Of a DNA stretch of 64,000 nt, positions 10,800-23,900 are shown piece after piece. The notes below the pieces were generated by a model, which saw only the letters and a list, made by a program, of their open reading frames with translations, made no database searches and had not been told where the DNA came from. Position numbers and translations under genes: made by a program. The first letter of the stretch is position 1. Every line of letters starts with the position of its first letter. Source of the stretch: Dryococelus australis (taxonomy: Eukaryota; Arthropoda; Insecta; Phasmatodea; Phasmatidae). The stretch lies in assembly GCA_029891345.1 (NCBI GenBank), contig CM057002.1, forward strand, positions 67,226,590-67,290,589, given 5' to 3'.

Positions 10800-11062
10800 C
10801 TGGTTATGCGAGTTTGTGGTTAGATTAAACTTTTATTTATGTTTTATAGGTAAATTATAATATATTATTTAAAATTAATAAGAATAAAAACAGTGAGAAA
10901 GTAGGTGTGGTGGTAATGCCTAGTATCAGCTAGTTATTATGCAAAATATTATTAGAATGAATGTGGCGCTTTGTCCCTTTGGTGTTTGTTTTTTGTATGA
11001 GGCGGAGAAATCTCCTGAAAGTAGAACTTACGCAGGATAGGCTTCAGAAGATGTGTAAGTAA
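10800..11062 (+). repeat. Unnamed interspersed repeat family F, copy 1
   Basis: Has the F landmarks in order: AAATTATAATATATTATTT, AAAAACAGTGAGAAA, GGTAATGCCTAGTA, ATTATGCAAAATATTATTAG, TTTGTCCCTTTGGTG and, near the 3' end, GAGGCGGAGAAATCTCCTG. No open reading frame. The 5' boundary is unclear. Confidence 0.65.
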
Positions 11063-11875
11063 CCGCGATATGTGGTATGCGGGAAGCTCGGGTACATACA
11101 CGTATGTTCGCCTCTACGTGTTGCTGTGAGTGTGTTATCTTGGTTGCTCTCCCAGCTTGTAGAGTGTAGGTTCCTGGCAGGCGGAGTAAAACTTCCTATA
11201 CAATAGAAAACTTTAACATTTGACTTAACTTTTACTTTCCTCTCACGAAACAATCAATACACAATACAAATTGTGAAGTCAGAGTTCAGACAATTGAACA
11301 TCGGTTTTGCGAGCTTCGTAAAAATGCGTGTCTTGTTATGTTATTATAATATAATCCAGGAGTGCATTTTGTGTGCCTTTTTTAAAAATAGGCTTAACAT
11401 TTATATTAAAAGTTTATGTGTAAAGTTTATATTTAAAAACAAAAAACCCATTTGTTTACTTTTTTAAAATGTGTCTATTCATATATTTCCTCTTCACATT
11501 ATATGTTTCCCATTTATTTAATTAAAGACGAGCTTAGTTTAATATACCGAGATTATAATCGCCCTACAATAAAATAATGCACTTTCCACATAACCTCTTA
11601 GATTCTCGGCAAAATGGCTGCCTGACTTTGACTTTAAAATTCAGTTTTTCGGAATCTTAAAAACAAAAGTGCATGACTTTACCTTTGACAGTTCCATTGT
11701 GTCAAGCTCCATAAGAAACAACGTGTTGGAAAGCAAACGTAAAGTCATATCGTAAAGTCAAATGTTAACGTTTTCAATTGTGTAAGGGCCTTAATCTCGA
11801 GCCGGACCAGCAGGTGTGTATGTGGTGCGGACACTCGACAGCTGGTGTACCGTTCAATCCAGTCAGCTGTCGGAC
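11063..11875. other. Stretch without a recognised gene or repeat
   Basis: Strongly AT-rich. Small open frames here have ordinary AT-rich composition and no recognisable family. Confidence 0.45.
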
Positions 11876-12108
11876 GCCTGCATGCCGGGCTGGCTGCCTG
11901 CCTGCCTATCTATCCTGCCTGCCTGCCTGGCTGGCTACCTGGCCCGCCTAACCTGCCTGCCTGGCTGGCTACCTGGCCCGCCTAACCTGCCTGCCTGGCT
12001 GGCTACCTGGTCCGCCTAGCCTAGCCTATCCTGCCTGCATGCATGCCTGGCTGGCTACCTGGCCCGCCTGTCCTGCCTGCCTGCCTGCCTGCCTGCCTGG
12101 CCCGCCTG

Positions 12109-12156
<48 letters not shown>

Positions 12157-12205
12157 ATCCTGCCTATCCTGCCTGCCTGCCTATCCTGCCTGCCTGCCTG
12201 CTACA
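11876..12205. repeat. TGCC-rich minisatellite / (CCTG)n array
   Basis: A CCTGCCTG tetranucleotide array with a higher-order unit of about 34 bp (GGCTGGCTACCTGGCCCGCC then TAACCTGCCTGCCT) repeated at 11,928, 11,962, 11,996 and about 12,048. The Pro-Ala-Cys-Leu reading frames over it are repeat artefacts. Confidence 0.95.
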
Positions 12206-14270
12206 TTCATAACTGGAATACCAACTACGTTTTCTTCTTGTCAGATGTGGACTGACTGTTCGAGTGCCCAAAAGCTTCTATGTATTCATTGCAAATTTTA
12301 TATTATTAACACTGTATACCAAATATTAGTCCAGTAAAAATATATTTTAAAAGCGGTAAATTAGTCATTAGAAAAACGCAGTAATGTTGTATGTAAGTGT
12401 ATGTGCTGCATGTATTAGAATTTGGATAAAATTGAATTTTTCAGCACCTGCCGCCATTGAAATGTGAAGGTTACTCCTGTGCATGATGTAGAAGAGTACT
12501 CGCTGCTTCATATGTCACGTGTATAAGTCATGAAGCAACTCGTGTGTTATATCGGCTTCTTAAGTATTGTCTTAGGTGGGTATGTCCCAACATTTTGGTT
12601 CGTGTATATTTATAAAAAAAAAATATTTGTAGAGTCAATATTTAGAAACCGGGCTCGTTTAGGAGTAGGATTTGGCTTTACAGTTATTTGGACATTTATA
12701 TTGTTTAACTACAGGTGGTCCACCCACAAGGAAAAAGGGGGAACTAGCCTATCAGGGAATTTTCACCAGGATTAGGATAAATGTAAATAATTGCTCCTCT
12801 GCAGAAGTTTCTAGTTGTGTAAATACAGAATGATGTAATTATTAGCATATTCATTTTAAAATTTCTGTTTTTAAGTTTGTTAATTGACTGTATTACATCT
12901 TTGCCAAGTGACATATGGCCTATGCGTACAAAATAAAGTATCGCGAGAAATAACTATGGGTTGAATGAAATATTTGCCTTGTTTGTTTGGTCTATTGCAG
13001 TGGAATTTAGTTATCTTCATTGACAGCATACTTGTTCTGTCAGCAGTGGAAAAATACTGTATTGAAAGGTTTCAATCCTTAAAATAGGCCAGGGAAAATG
13101 GTAAGATTCTGCCTGGAAAACCGGGAAAAGTCGGGAATTCCAAAATGGAATTTCAGCGGACATCATGAACTACTGTCACCTATGTCACGTCTGAGGGGAA
13201 GTTTCATATTTGTCAGTTTCTGTCTCACGGGAGAGAATGTGGGTAGAAGTGAATTTTATGAAGTCGTCGTGTGTGCCGTAACAAGCTGGAAATAAGATTT
13301 TTTTTTGCCAGAAGAGGTTAAAAAACAATTTATCTATGCCCCTATTTTCACATGTATCATGAAAATAAAAAATAGTGGAGTGGTTAAATATTGCATTGGT
13401 ATAGCTTGCCTGTGCTGTTTCCATTAGCGGTAAGAGAAAATGACGACTTTTCCGGTGGGTTTTCATCGCGTGTAATAAAGTTACATTTGTTACAGATCTA
13501 ATTTGCACAGTACAGCATCACGACGGAAACACTACATGCCTTGCGCGTACGAGTGATGATACACTAGGAGTGCGTGTTAGTGTCGCCCGTATAGCTCCCA
13601 CGTTTCTTAACCTTGAACGTGCAGCTACATACTCCTCGTTAAGGTAATTTGAGGAATCCATTAAAACACATTTTACCCCTTTTCACTTAAGAGTTGAATT
13701 TGAAATCTTCTTGGCCGTCCATATCCTAAGAAGTAGCCATATCCAACAGTTAGTTAATAATTCAGGCAGTCAGTGAACGAGGACTTTGCCATTAGGAAAA
13801 AAAAAGGTTACATTACTATTTATATATCACTAGTAATAATTATACTTCCCCAGTAAAGTGAATGTAGAGTAGGGGAAATCACGACTGGCCACCAAATATA
13901 GTTTAATTAAATATTTCACTAATCTGGAAAAATTTCAACTAATAATTTTAAGATGTTCGTATTCTTCAAACCGCGCTAGTTCTAGTAAATAAAATATAAT
14001 TATGGAACTTGGTCTCACTTTCTTAATTTTTTCTTTGCCAAAATTCCTTTTTAGCACTTCAAACTTTTTTGACACTTGAATTTTTTCTGTGGAAATTGGC
14101 AAATCATGTCAGTGGTTCCTTTATCAGGAAAATTTTGAACAGAGATTCATAATTTAATTGGTTCGCGTTTAGTTTGGGATTGGGAATTACGGTATTTGGA
14201 ACTTGGTATATTTTCTATCAATTTTTGACGTAATATTAAAATTTATTTATTTGTGTGTGTGTGTGTGTGT
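12206..14270. other. Stretch without a recognised gene
   Basis: AT-rich, no shared repeat recognised. A (GT)n run ends at about 14,272, directly before the LTR-like segment. Confidence 0.45.
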
Positions 14271-15130
14271 GTTACGTGCTGCAGCTGGCGCCGGGAGGCT
14301 GTCCGGTGATGTATTGGGGGGGGGGGGATCTCGATCCTCCCCTCTTCCCTAAACGACGTGCTCGCTGCTCTTTTGCCTCCCTTCTGGGAAGCCCGTGAAT
14401 AACCGACAGCTACAAGACTTGCTTGCGTAACAGCCCCTCCCCCACCCCGCTGAAGAAGCCGACAGGTGGTGCAAGGATATTCTGGGAATTAGGAAACTCG
14501 GCGCAATTCGGGAGTTAGCGAAACTTCTTGATGACGGCCTGCGACCTATAAATACAAGCCACAGCGGGACTGCGGGCAGTCTTTGGTGAAGGCCATCTAG
14601 CTGAGTGCGGGTGCGAAGTTAAGTACGGTACGACTTCGGACGAGGTGTTCGTTGTGTGAATGGACGAGAGGACGTGAAACCCGACCAGTGAAGTCTACTG
14701 TGAACGAGGGCGCTCGGAGAATTTTAGAACATTGCGGACTGGCGGGACATGGACTGAACTAAGGTGTGACTATATGAACCTGTAATACGGATTTATTGTA
14801 AATATTGGAGCTGTCAAATATGGATGCGTCATTTATAAAATAATTGAATAGGTTGACACACTGTCCATTGGGACTGATTTTTAAAATTTCACTAATTTCT
14901 TTGTTGTTATTATAAATTGTATTAATTGGAGTCATTAATTGTAAACAGTAAGTGATACCAATGTATTGTGAGATGTTGAGTTGAGATAATTTTGGTTATG
15001 GTTATTGTAAATAAAATTAGGAAATTATAATAAACTCTTTTATTTAACTAAGACCTCCACCCCTTAACGAACTTGGTTTAGCCCACTGAAGTTCTGAGAG
15101 AGAAAGTGTAACTAGAGTCTATGTGTATAA
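14271..15130 (+). mobile_element. Possible solo LTR of a Gypsy-type retrotransposon
   Basis: Starts TGTTACGTGCTGCAGC. It has a TATA box TATAAATA at 14,547-14,554 and a plausible initiator GCAGTC with its A at 14,579, about 32 bases downstream. A GC-richer leader follows, then AATAAA signals near 15,009 and 15,030. This promoter-to-polyadenylation order in under 1 kb without coding sequence is LTR-like. No matching second LTR, no clean CA end and no target-site duplication were found, so the call and the right boundary are tentative. The alternative is a single-exon noncoding transcription unit. Confidence 0.35.
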
Positions 15131-17280
15131 CAAAGAACTTTATTTCCCTACAATTAAACAGCTTTTATACCAAATAGGCATTTGTTTGAAGAACTTTTTT
15201 TTTTTTTTTTTTTTTATTTCTTGAATCACTTGATTTTTATTACTTTTTTTTAAATAATGGCTACATGTTTGGCCACTGATTTTGTCAGACTTTATTTCGT
15301 GTTTCAGTTTTGAAATGCACCACCTGTGTCATTTTAAACCCTTTAAAAAAAAAAAAAAAAAAAAAAAAGCACCACGTGTGTTTCGTCTCCTTGTAACGCC
15401 TCTCCCCCTCATGTTGGTTTCATGGATGCAGTTGGAGAAGGGTCTGCTGAGCTTAAATTGCAGAGCGTAATTTGTTTTGTAGTTTTCGTCTAACGCATAT
15501 TTTGTGTTATTTTTTGTGTTTGTGAATTAGGTTTTTCTTTTGTGTAGGTTCCCCAAATATTCTTATTTTTCTAACTTTAACTTTTTCCATCTGGAAGATT
15601 ATTTTTGAGCCCGCTGGTCTGTTTTGGATTTGCGAGTAATTCTATGATTATATTAAAATATGATCTGCATTTATTTTAACATAATTACTGGTTCGTGTAC
15701 CGCCAGTAATCGATGCAGATAATCGTGAAGTTCTGCGTTTTCCAAAATCATGTACCGATCTTGGACTTGGTCAGCTAGAAGGAAACTCAAATCTTGTTCC
15801 TAAGACATGCGATTTGATGTCACCTTCGTATATTTATTCTTTAATGCCCACTGAAACAATTTTCTTCTTCTTTGTTTAGCTTTTCTGGGTTATGACGCTG
15901 TGTAGTGTATACTTCCGGGCCCACGACAAAGAAATAAAATACGGTTGTTTTTACAGGTCCAGAGCGAGGCAGATTGTGGCCGAAGCACGCTAAAAATTCG
16001 CGTAATTTAACTTTTCAAAATCACTTGGTTGTGTACAGATTTATTGTGATTTAAATGTTTCTACACATGTGTAAGGGGGCGTGGTAAATAAGTTAACCCT
16101 GAACACGGCAATGGCAGTTAACATGTTTCTGCAAGTCAGTACCGACAAATCAAGAAAGGGCGATCTTGAATAACAGTTCCTGGATACTGTGTAAGCAAAT
16201 ATTTTGACAGATGGATTCGTTCCTCTAGCGCTATATCTTACGCCGCACTGGAACGTGCAAATATACGGTGTAAGAAATAGTTCGACAGGAGTGCATCAGT
16301 TTGGAAAATATTTTCTCTCAAAATTTAAGTGAATTAATATCTAGGGTTACCGTTTCGTCGTCTACCTATATTCGCTTCCAAAAACATGTAAATATGTATC
16401 TGCCTGTTCAGTGTTGATACGTTGCCACGTTGGTATTGACACGTTGTGACTGGTTGGTTTTGAAGATTGTCCCCCCCCCCCCCCCGGGGGGGACGCGATG
16501 TGGTCACAACGTCATTCAAGGGTCGGGTCTTATCTGTTCGCGGTGTCTTCTCTTTGATAATTGTCGGCGCACAATAACAAGTGCAGCACGAAGTACCCCA
16601 TGCTCCTTCTTTCATGGCCCTCTTACTGAATTATGAAGAGAGGGTAGGGTGTTTGAAGTGAAGTGCCACAAGAAAAAAATGTTCACTATTTATTTTATTT
16701 TGACACGTACGAAATTCTTCTCTAGCGAGATATAAAATATGCCATGCGACATTTTTACAGTGTACGTACAGTTCTGAATGTATTGGAATAAAATGTGATA
16801 AAAAAAAGGTCAAACGTTTTAAAATGCGTAAAAAATAAAATACAAAAAATAAAAGTACGTCCTTAAGTTTCCTGTTAGTGTCACTTTTAATAGAATAGTG
16901 GCGTAACAAATAAATAATTTAAAAAAATATAAGAAAAGTTGGAAATATTTAAGAGCAGCTGAGTATTTACTACATATTGTCGTTGCATGTGTGCGAGTGC
17001 GTGTTCCTACTGATATTGATCCGAATTGTTGAAGCTTGCCTGGCATGTCATTTCGGAGTGGTGGCTGAAAGATTTTTTTGAACTCTGTTCCGTGGTGCTT
17101 TGCTATCCGAAGATTATGTTTTGTGCCTAGTATTACATCCGTGTTTTAATTCCTCTTCATTAAGTTTTGTGTCCAATCCTTTGCATGATTATTTCTAAAG
17201 TGAGGCAGCAATCGTATTGAGTAAATGGCGATAAAGGGAAGATTGCACGATACGGCAGTTGCAAAATATTCCTCTTACAG
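15131..17280. other. Stretch without a recognised gene; homopolymer runs
   Basis: Contains T(20) at about 15,197, A(24) at about 15,345 and a C run then G run near 16,470-16,492 that can pair with itself. No conserved protein. Confidence 0.5.
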
Positions 17281-17660
17281 CTTGTTCGCGGTTTCTTAAC
17301 GCTATTTGAATTAAACCTTTGTAAAATCGCCCTCATGTATGACGTGTTTGATTGCTTCCTAAATATAGCACGTATCACGAGCGTTTTATACTCATGGTAG
17401 CTCAAGTACCTTATGTTTAGCGAAGTTCAAGTGTTACGTCTATTCTGCCTATAAATTATAATATTCTATTTATAATTAATGAGAATGAAAACAGAAAGAA
17501 AATAGTCGTGTAGGTAAAGTCTGGTAAAAAAATAGCATTTACAAAATCTTATTTCACGTAATGCGCACGAATACTGTGTGTTGTCCCTTTGGTATAATTT
17601 TCCCTGACTTATAGTCCATTCCCCATTGGAAGCAACTTTCTCGGAGCCCTGCTAAATATC
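17281..17660 (+). repeat. Family F, copy 2
   Basis: Starts TTGTTCGCGGTTTCTTAACG and carries GTTTGATTGCTTCCTAAATA, CACGAGCGTTTTATACTC, AAATTATAATATTCTATTT, GTTGTCCCTTTGGTATAAT and a diverged 3' end with AGCCCTGCTAAAT. Noncoding. Confidence 0.65.
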
Positions 17661-19419
17661 TACTTACAGGCCCGTTTCGTATCCTACCGCCAAATGTAAA
17701 CAAACATGGCCATGTGACTGCCATGTAGCATCTGTCAAAATCAATGTTTACATGCCATTTTGTGTGTAGATGTGTTCGTATACTTTCGCTACGCATAAAA
17801 ATAAACATTGAAATGTGACTTCTACTTTTATAACTGTCGAATGTGTTGTGTTTACTGTTTACAGCTTTTCAAATAATTCTGTCATATTCCAAAAACCATT
17901 CCGTACGAATATTCACAGTTTAGGCCTCTAACATTATTTACGTCAGTATATAACGTTTTAGAAATGCCTGAATTGAAGACAGTTCTTACGGTTATTTTAT
18001 ATTAACATATTTGTTTTCCACGACATAGCTCGATACGTGTAATGCACGTTAGTATTTTGCCGCGGCTGTGTTTAACACTGTTACAACTGCGAGATAAAGG
18101 GACGTACTCATTATCCTTTTGTTATTGATATGTGTTGGGTTATTTCTTTAAAAGGACGACCTCAGTTCGAATAACGAAGTAATAGCCAGTCCAACGAAAA
18201 AGCGACATTAAAATCATGCACAGAAATAATCCTACAATAACTTTTATTCCGCCCATATTTCTATGTATTGCAACTTACTGTTTATTAGTTTTTTTTAAAT
18301 TTAGTGGAGCTGGGCTTGGTTATTTTGTTGGGACTGGTGGTAAATCACTTTACACGACTGTGTTTCAAACACACAATGCAAAGGTACAACGTTGTGATAA
18401 ATAAGTAACTTCGTTATAAAAACAGTTCACGTTTAAAACGTATAAATAGTTCACATCAGATATTTGAAATAACATACACAGATCCAACGTAACGATCACC
18501 ACGCAGCCAAGCCACGTTATTTCACACGCAGCGGTTACAGAAACACACTGTAACAGTATATTTATTACTGCCGCGGAAACAACAGATTTATCACAACATC
18601 GTAACTTGGTTAGTTAGGTTTAAAAAACATAGCGTCTACAAACGTGATGTGGTAATTTGAAGTATTTTTCGAAACAAGTATAATTTACGCTTCGTTTGGT
18701 AAAACAGCAACACGCCATGACATCATGGCTCGCCACGTCTGCCAACTTAACTTTGTTTCTGCCCCGTCATCAGATCTAAATATATTGAAATAAGTATTCA
18801 AACATTAAAATCTCTTCGGTTGTAAACTACAAATTCAAAAATCATTATTTTGCTGTAATAAGTATGAAATATGCTACAATTGAAAACATGTATAACATAG
18901 CTGCTTACTAGCGAGGTGAATTTTCCCGAGTGTGAAAGAGACAGACAGGGACAGAGCGACAAGCCTCGCTCAATAAAACAACACTGTACCATTAGGGCCT
19001 ACCCACGATATTTTCCGCTGTTATTTTAAACTGTAAAAATGAGATATTTTGTCATAGGGGCTGCCTAAATATTTAAGCATTTCAATAGGCACCGTATAAT
19101 TTACAAATAGTATACTAAAAAAACTAGGTTAAAATAATATTTTAGCTGTGAACTATTTCTTACCGGCCCGTTGCCAACACGTAGCTGCTCTCGCTGTTGT
19201 TAATTCGTATTTAAAAATAAATAAGTATTACAAGTTATAGAAGATATTAAGGTAAAGGTTCATTTATTCAATAACACAGTACTCTAAAGTTAACCACAGT
19301 GTTATATATTTGTGGAATACAGGTTATTGAAAAAACAGGTTGACATGTTATGCCTAGAGTGTTTTTTCAATGGTTGATCTTCATAAGTCGCTTCAAATCG
19401 GGAATAGACTATAGTTAAG
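17661..19419. other. Stretch without a recognised gene
   Basis: AT-rich. A short inverted pair, GTTGTGATAAAT at about 18,391 and ATTTATCACAAC at about 18,587, might mark a small eroded foldback. No protein recognised. Confidence 0.4.
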
Positions 19420-19512
19420 CTTTGTTTTCATGAGGCGGAGGAATATCCTGGAAGTAGAACTTTAGCAGGACAAGCTTCAGAAAAGTTGGAAGTAATTGTG
19501 AATGGACTGTAG
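19420..19512 (+). repeat. Family F, copy 3 (3' end only)
   Basis: Matches the F tail: AGCTTTGTTTTCATGAGGCG, GAGGAATATCCTGGAAGTAG, AGCAGGACAAGCTTCAGAAA and AGTTGGAAGTAATTGTG. Confidence 0.75.
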
Positions 19513-19984
19513 TTCTTTCTGGATGAGTTAATTATTTGGTTAATGGAATGCCACTCACAGCATTGTTTTCTACTAGGTGTCAAGTAAGTTGTGTCTCGAA
19601 AGTCGTAACAGTTAGCAACTCGTAAAATACTTTGACATCGCTAGAAACTGGATAAGTTATGTATGTCACACTAGAAAATAACACATTTATAGCCAAAATG
19701 TTGATGTATTCGTAGGGGCATGGTCGATGTCACGGGCTGCAAACTTTATTCGGTTCGTATTCAAATCTCACTCCTCAATAGAATAATGGTACATTTTTTG
19801 GATGTATTTATGATACACAGTAAGAAACACCCATAAAGAGATGAAAAATATTTTTCCAGAAATTACCCCACCCTCTTTTTTTAAGGAAGGAAGTACAGTG
19901 AAATGAACTAGCGATTGACCGAGAAGTTTTGTGAAATTATGTTATTCTCTATTTGGTTGTATGAATGGAGTGGGGAGTGAAGGG

Positions 19985-20215
19985 ATTTGGGCGGCTCTTA
20001 TCAGCGAGGTCTTGAGAGCTGACGAGGATGAAGCGAGGTCAGTATGGAGCGGCGCCGGAATGCAAGGGTGGCGGAAACGGGTGATCCCTGAGAAAACCCG
20101 CCGACCAGAGGCATCGTCCGGCACGATTCCCACTTGTGAAAATCCGGGGAGCGATCCCGCTGGGAATCGAACCCGGTTCGCCTTGGTGGGAGGCGAGTAG
20201 TCTAACCACAGTTTG
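19985..20215 (-). mobile_element. SINE family S1
   Basis: Complementary copy. It runs from the tail GGGCGGCTCTTATCAGCGAG through CGCCGACCAGAGGCATCGTC to the head. The B-box complement is GGGAATCGAACCCGG and the tRNA-like head complement is CGAGTAGTCTAACCAC. Among the better preserved S1 copies. Confidence 0.88.
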
Positions 20216-20767
20216 TTTGCGCCGCTCGACCAGAGAAGTGTTAACTGCAAGGAGAATGTTTGTAGCGGAAGGAGTGCAGCTCGTGATGTTTATATGTGAG
20301 TGCGTGTGCAGATGGTAGTGGTGTGATGATGTGTGTGTACTTTGTCCGGCTGATGTGTGGGAACACGAGCCAACCAGACGAATGCAGAGCAAGTAGGTAC
20401 AAAGTCTACCATCAACTTCCGTCCATGCCAGTTTTCCTCATACTGCACTGCACACCCTGCCTTCTACATCGTCGCTCCCTTTTCCTTACACTGATTTTTT
20501 TTTTTTTTAACATTAATTTTTATTAATGGAATTTGAATGCAATAGCTATAATGACCTGGGCATACAAAATACACTGAACAGACATCATCGTAACATTCGC
20601 GCCTTTAAAATATAAAAGCTCTTCTGCCTTGGTACATCGAAATATTGTTAAGCAGTATTGTACAGTCCGTGAACGAACTGAAACATTATAGAAGACTGAG
20701 GGGGCGTATGGTTTATCGCACAGGGATATGTATGCACATATACTTGCTGCGGGAAGACATATCAGAA
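20216..20767. other. Stretch without a recognised gene
   Basis: Mixed composition with a T run near 20,495. No protein or shared repeat recognised. Confidence 0.4.
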
Positions 20768-20815
20768 GGCTGGTTACGGTAAAGTGAGCACTTTGGAAAG
20801 CCCTGCCTTTGCCTG
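20768..20815 (+). mobile_element. MITE family C terminus, remnant
   Basis: GGCTGGTTACGGTAAAGTGA then GCACTTTGGAAAGCCCTGCC matches the common B/C terminus and the first bases of the C interior. The rest is missing. Confidence 0.65.
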
Positions 20816-20839
20816 CCCATTGTCACATGGTACAGGCTA

Positions 20840-21057
20840 CTCGTAGTGTCTCCGCGTTGTCTGAACTAAACCTTGAGAAATCATTCCGCGTGTGGCTGGT
20901 TCGGTTGTTTCTAAAACACGTCTGGTATCATAATAATTACATACCTACTTCTGTTGGCGTGTAGCATTGAACTCTTGCTTATATTTGGTCTACATTATAA
21001 TGATTTGAATAAAACCAGAAAGTTGGTGTGTTGGTAAAGCAGTAAGATGATGCGAGA
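20840..21057 (+). repeat. Family F, copy 4 (5' half, diverged)
   Basis: Shows the 5' F order: GAACTAAACCTTGAGAAATC, GGTTGTTTCTAAAACACG, TACATTATAATGATTTGA, AAACCAGAAAGTTGGTGTGT. The GAGGCGGAGG tail is absent. Confidence 0.5.
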
Positions 21058-21401
21058 TGTAAGTAAACAGTGCGCGCGATTGTCCGTCCAATAGCGAACT
21101 AAGCACCTCGATCTGAAACCATCAAGGCTAAGCATTCACTTCGTTACACTTCATCCGTGTCGCAAGGAAAATAGTCTGCTACCTGCCAAACACAGTCGTG
21201 TTCACGTAATAACTACGGCCGTGTTCTCCACACACACCCTTAATAGTTAGTATGACTATGATGTCGCACTGAGTAATTGCTACTTATGTGAAAATCATCT
21301 GTATTTTGTTTTCATTAAAAGAAAGTATCACAGATAGGTAATGTGAAAATAAAACAAACAAATGACAAACTGACACGACCTTCAGAGCCATAGCGGACAG
21401 T

Positions 21402-21466
<65 letters not shown>
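21402..21466. repeat. (GA)n microsatellite
   Basis: About 32 GA dinucleotides with a single C interruption. Confidence 0.95.
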
Positions 21467-21469
<3 letters not shown>

Positions 21470-21983
21470 ACTGAAATGGTTACGGAGTGTGTACGATTGA
21501 AAAATTATCGATTAAGAATTGTGTAATAACTGCATCTCTCACATACAGAAATGCGTCTTCGAAATTCACGTTTCACAATCCACATAATTTTCAAGTATAA
21601 CCAACGAAAACTTACAAGCATTACCTATTATGACAACCACATATGAACTGACTATACATCAAATCGAACATTTTCTGGCAGAAAAGCATAGTATTGGTAA
21701 CGTAATTCACACGTATTTGTAATATTTAGGATGCGTACATTTCTGTAAATACTAGTTTGCCGCCAGCAACAGGGACTGCTTTGTTGATTGGCCGCCGCGA
21801 CACAAGGGCCCGACTGTCTAGCACTGGAACTGAGTTGCAGTGTTTTCAAATGTAGGTTTATTGTTATTAAACTCTCAAAAGTGCGTCCAGTGTTGCTGGT
21901 CTATGAAAGGAACACACTCTCCAGCCTATGCTTGTCGATTACTTGTCACGCACATTATAAACACCAATTCAAAGCTCCCCAAC
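21467..21983. other. Stretch without a recognised gene
   Basis: No protein or shared repeat recognised. Confidence 0.4.
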
Positions 21984-22240
21984 ATGGTTAACAACTGCTT
22001 TCTCAAAGTGCGGTGTCTCAAAATATTCGTGTTACGTACACACAAATGTACTCGGGGGACATACGGAACCTTCCTACAGACTTTCCAGCAATAAAATGAT
22101 AGAGTCACGGATGAAAGTGCCATAGGTACACGCAGCACTACGAGAACATTGCACGCCAGTTCAGAGCCTTGTGCGTAGAGACGATGGCACACTTGTAGCC
22201 CTTATAGCTCCCACGCTTCTCGACCTCTACGTGGGAGAAA
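21984..22240 (-). repeat. Family D, copy 3 (uninterrupted)
   Basis: The continuous reference for the split copy at 7.1-8.5 kb: ACATGGTTAACAACTGC, GTACTCGGGGGACATACGG, TTCCAGCAATAAAATGATAG, GCCATAGGTACACGCAGCAC, TTGCACGCCAGTTCAGAGCC and CACGCTTCTCGACCTCTACG. Noncoding. Confidence 0.72.
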
Positions 22241-22891
22241 CCTCCAAGCAGACGAGCACCTTAAGATGTAAAATATCATTATTTCTTTCAACTCTTAGTA
22301 AAACTCCAACACTTGCACGTCCTATGTTGACAATCATTGCATTCAACATGTCACAGAGTTATCCTGTACGTGTAATTATTGTTGAGATAACGCTCAAATG
22401 TTTGAACAGTGAACCCAGCTTTAGACAGCGTCTCCGCGACGTGACCCGTGGTGGTTCGAGTCCAGCGCCGAGTGACACGTTGTCGTGAAGTTTCCTTCTT
22501 ATGCAGCCTGTTTGCGCATTGCCGAAATGTTGCAGTGGTGGTAACCCTGTCAGAGCCCCGCGAATATCATGCGCCGTCTTGCACGGACAAGACAAGTAAC
22601 AAAACCTCTAGCACAGGCTATAAGTCAACGTCACGGTGTTCTAAGCCCAGCCCACTCCAGCCCACTACTCCTACACTTTCCCGAGCCGCCACGCGCGCCT
22701 TGATTTCTAAATAATTCTCAAACGCTGTTTAACTTATGTATATGTATTGACATTCCAAGCAGGTAAGTATAGTAGTGTCCGTAGTTTATACCTAGTCACG
22801 TGTGAAAATAAATATTATTTCTGTCGGAATACTCAATTGAAATACTCCAAATAATTAAAATAACACTAAGAACAGGAAATTTCGGGTATTA
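22241..22891. other. Stretch without a recognised gene; tRNA-like B-box
   Basis: GGTTCGAGTCC at about 22,452 with CAGCGCCGAGTGACACG after it looks like the B-box and following body of a decayed tRNA-derived SINE of another family. Otherwise nothing recognised. Confidence 0.35.
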
Positions 22892-23116
22892 TAGGCTATT
22901 CACGGTAAAGTGAGTGAGCTCTTTTGGAATAATAGTCAATAAATATATTTTATTTTAGCCTTAGACGTTAGCTTCCTAGTGCGGTGGAATATGCACTCTG
23001 TGTTTATTACTTGCATTGAAATATTTATTTTAAAAGATGGTTAAAGTACAAAAAAATGGCTGAAAGGAAAAAGTAACTAGGGTCTCAAAAGTGCTCACTT
23101 TACCGTGAACAGCCTA
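22892..23116 (+). mobile_element. MITE family B, intact reference copy
   Basis: A 225-bp copy with termini TAGGCTATTCACGGTAAAG and, complementary, TAGGCTGTTCACGGTAAAG, flanked by TA at 22,890-22,891 and 23,117-23,118. The interior has TTTGGAATAATAGTC, CCTTAGACGTTAGCTTCC, GTGTTTATTACTTGCATTG and AATGGCTGAAAGGAAAAAG. Noncoding. Confidence 0.92.
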
Positions 23117-23704
23117 TAGTTTTAATATGTACCTAATTAAAGTGTTATTTCGCGAAAATTGATAAATGTATCAAATCGGAAGAGGTTTACTTACATCGCA
23201 CAGTTTAAAAAATATATGTAATGATAGTTGGAGGTATATGATTACCCCCCCCCCCCCCCTCTATTCTCCTCTTCCGGCATCGCATAGTCTCATTTTGAAC
23301 TAAAAGTTCGTTTCAATAACATGATAATTGTGATTTTAATGTATGTTTATGAATAAACTCTAAAATCTAATTCTTTTGTGCTTGAAATAGCACTATACGC
23401 TAACGAACCCCGCTCCCCCCCCCCCTTTTTTTGTCCTCCTGCTCCGAGTAGCAGAGCAAATAAATGAAGTTGAAATCGTAATTTTGTGGCAATTTTGCTA
23501 TCATGTTACGCACGAAGTTTTCGGCGGGAAAATAAGTTTTAATGTTGGCTGCAGTTTTGTAGATAAAATATTCGGCGGAGAAATCTTTACTTTTCTGATG
23601 AAATTAACTGGAAAGGAAAATATTTTAGTCCTCGTTTGTTAGTAGTAGTGTGTTGTATAGTGATCGTCAACCTTGCGTGGTGTTTATGAAGGCGATATAG
23701 CACA
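23117..23704. other. Stretch without a recognised gene; C runs
   Basis: Contains C(14) at about 23,246 and a C run at about 23,417. No protein recognised. Confidence 0.45.
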
Positions 23705-23900
23705 GGGGCCGCGGTTGTGTAGCGGCTAGCGCGTTCGCCTGTCACCAAGGCGAACCGGGTTCAATCGTGAAAGACGATGCCACTGGTCGGAGGGTTTTCT
23801 CGCCCTAACACATTCCGGCGCTGCTCCGTACTCGCCTTGCTTCACCCTCGTCAGCTCTCAAGACCTCAGTGTTAAGAGCCTCGCGAATCTGCTCACTCAC
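23705..23900 (+). mobile_element. SINE family S1 with internal deletion
   Basis: Head GGGGCCGCGGTTGTGTAGCG and B-box GGTTCAAT are followed by a deletion of about 35 bases and a second shorter one. The body (CACTGGTCGGAGGGTTTTCTC) and tail (GTTAAGAGCC) are present. Confidence 0.85.
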
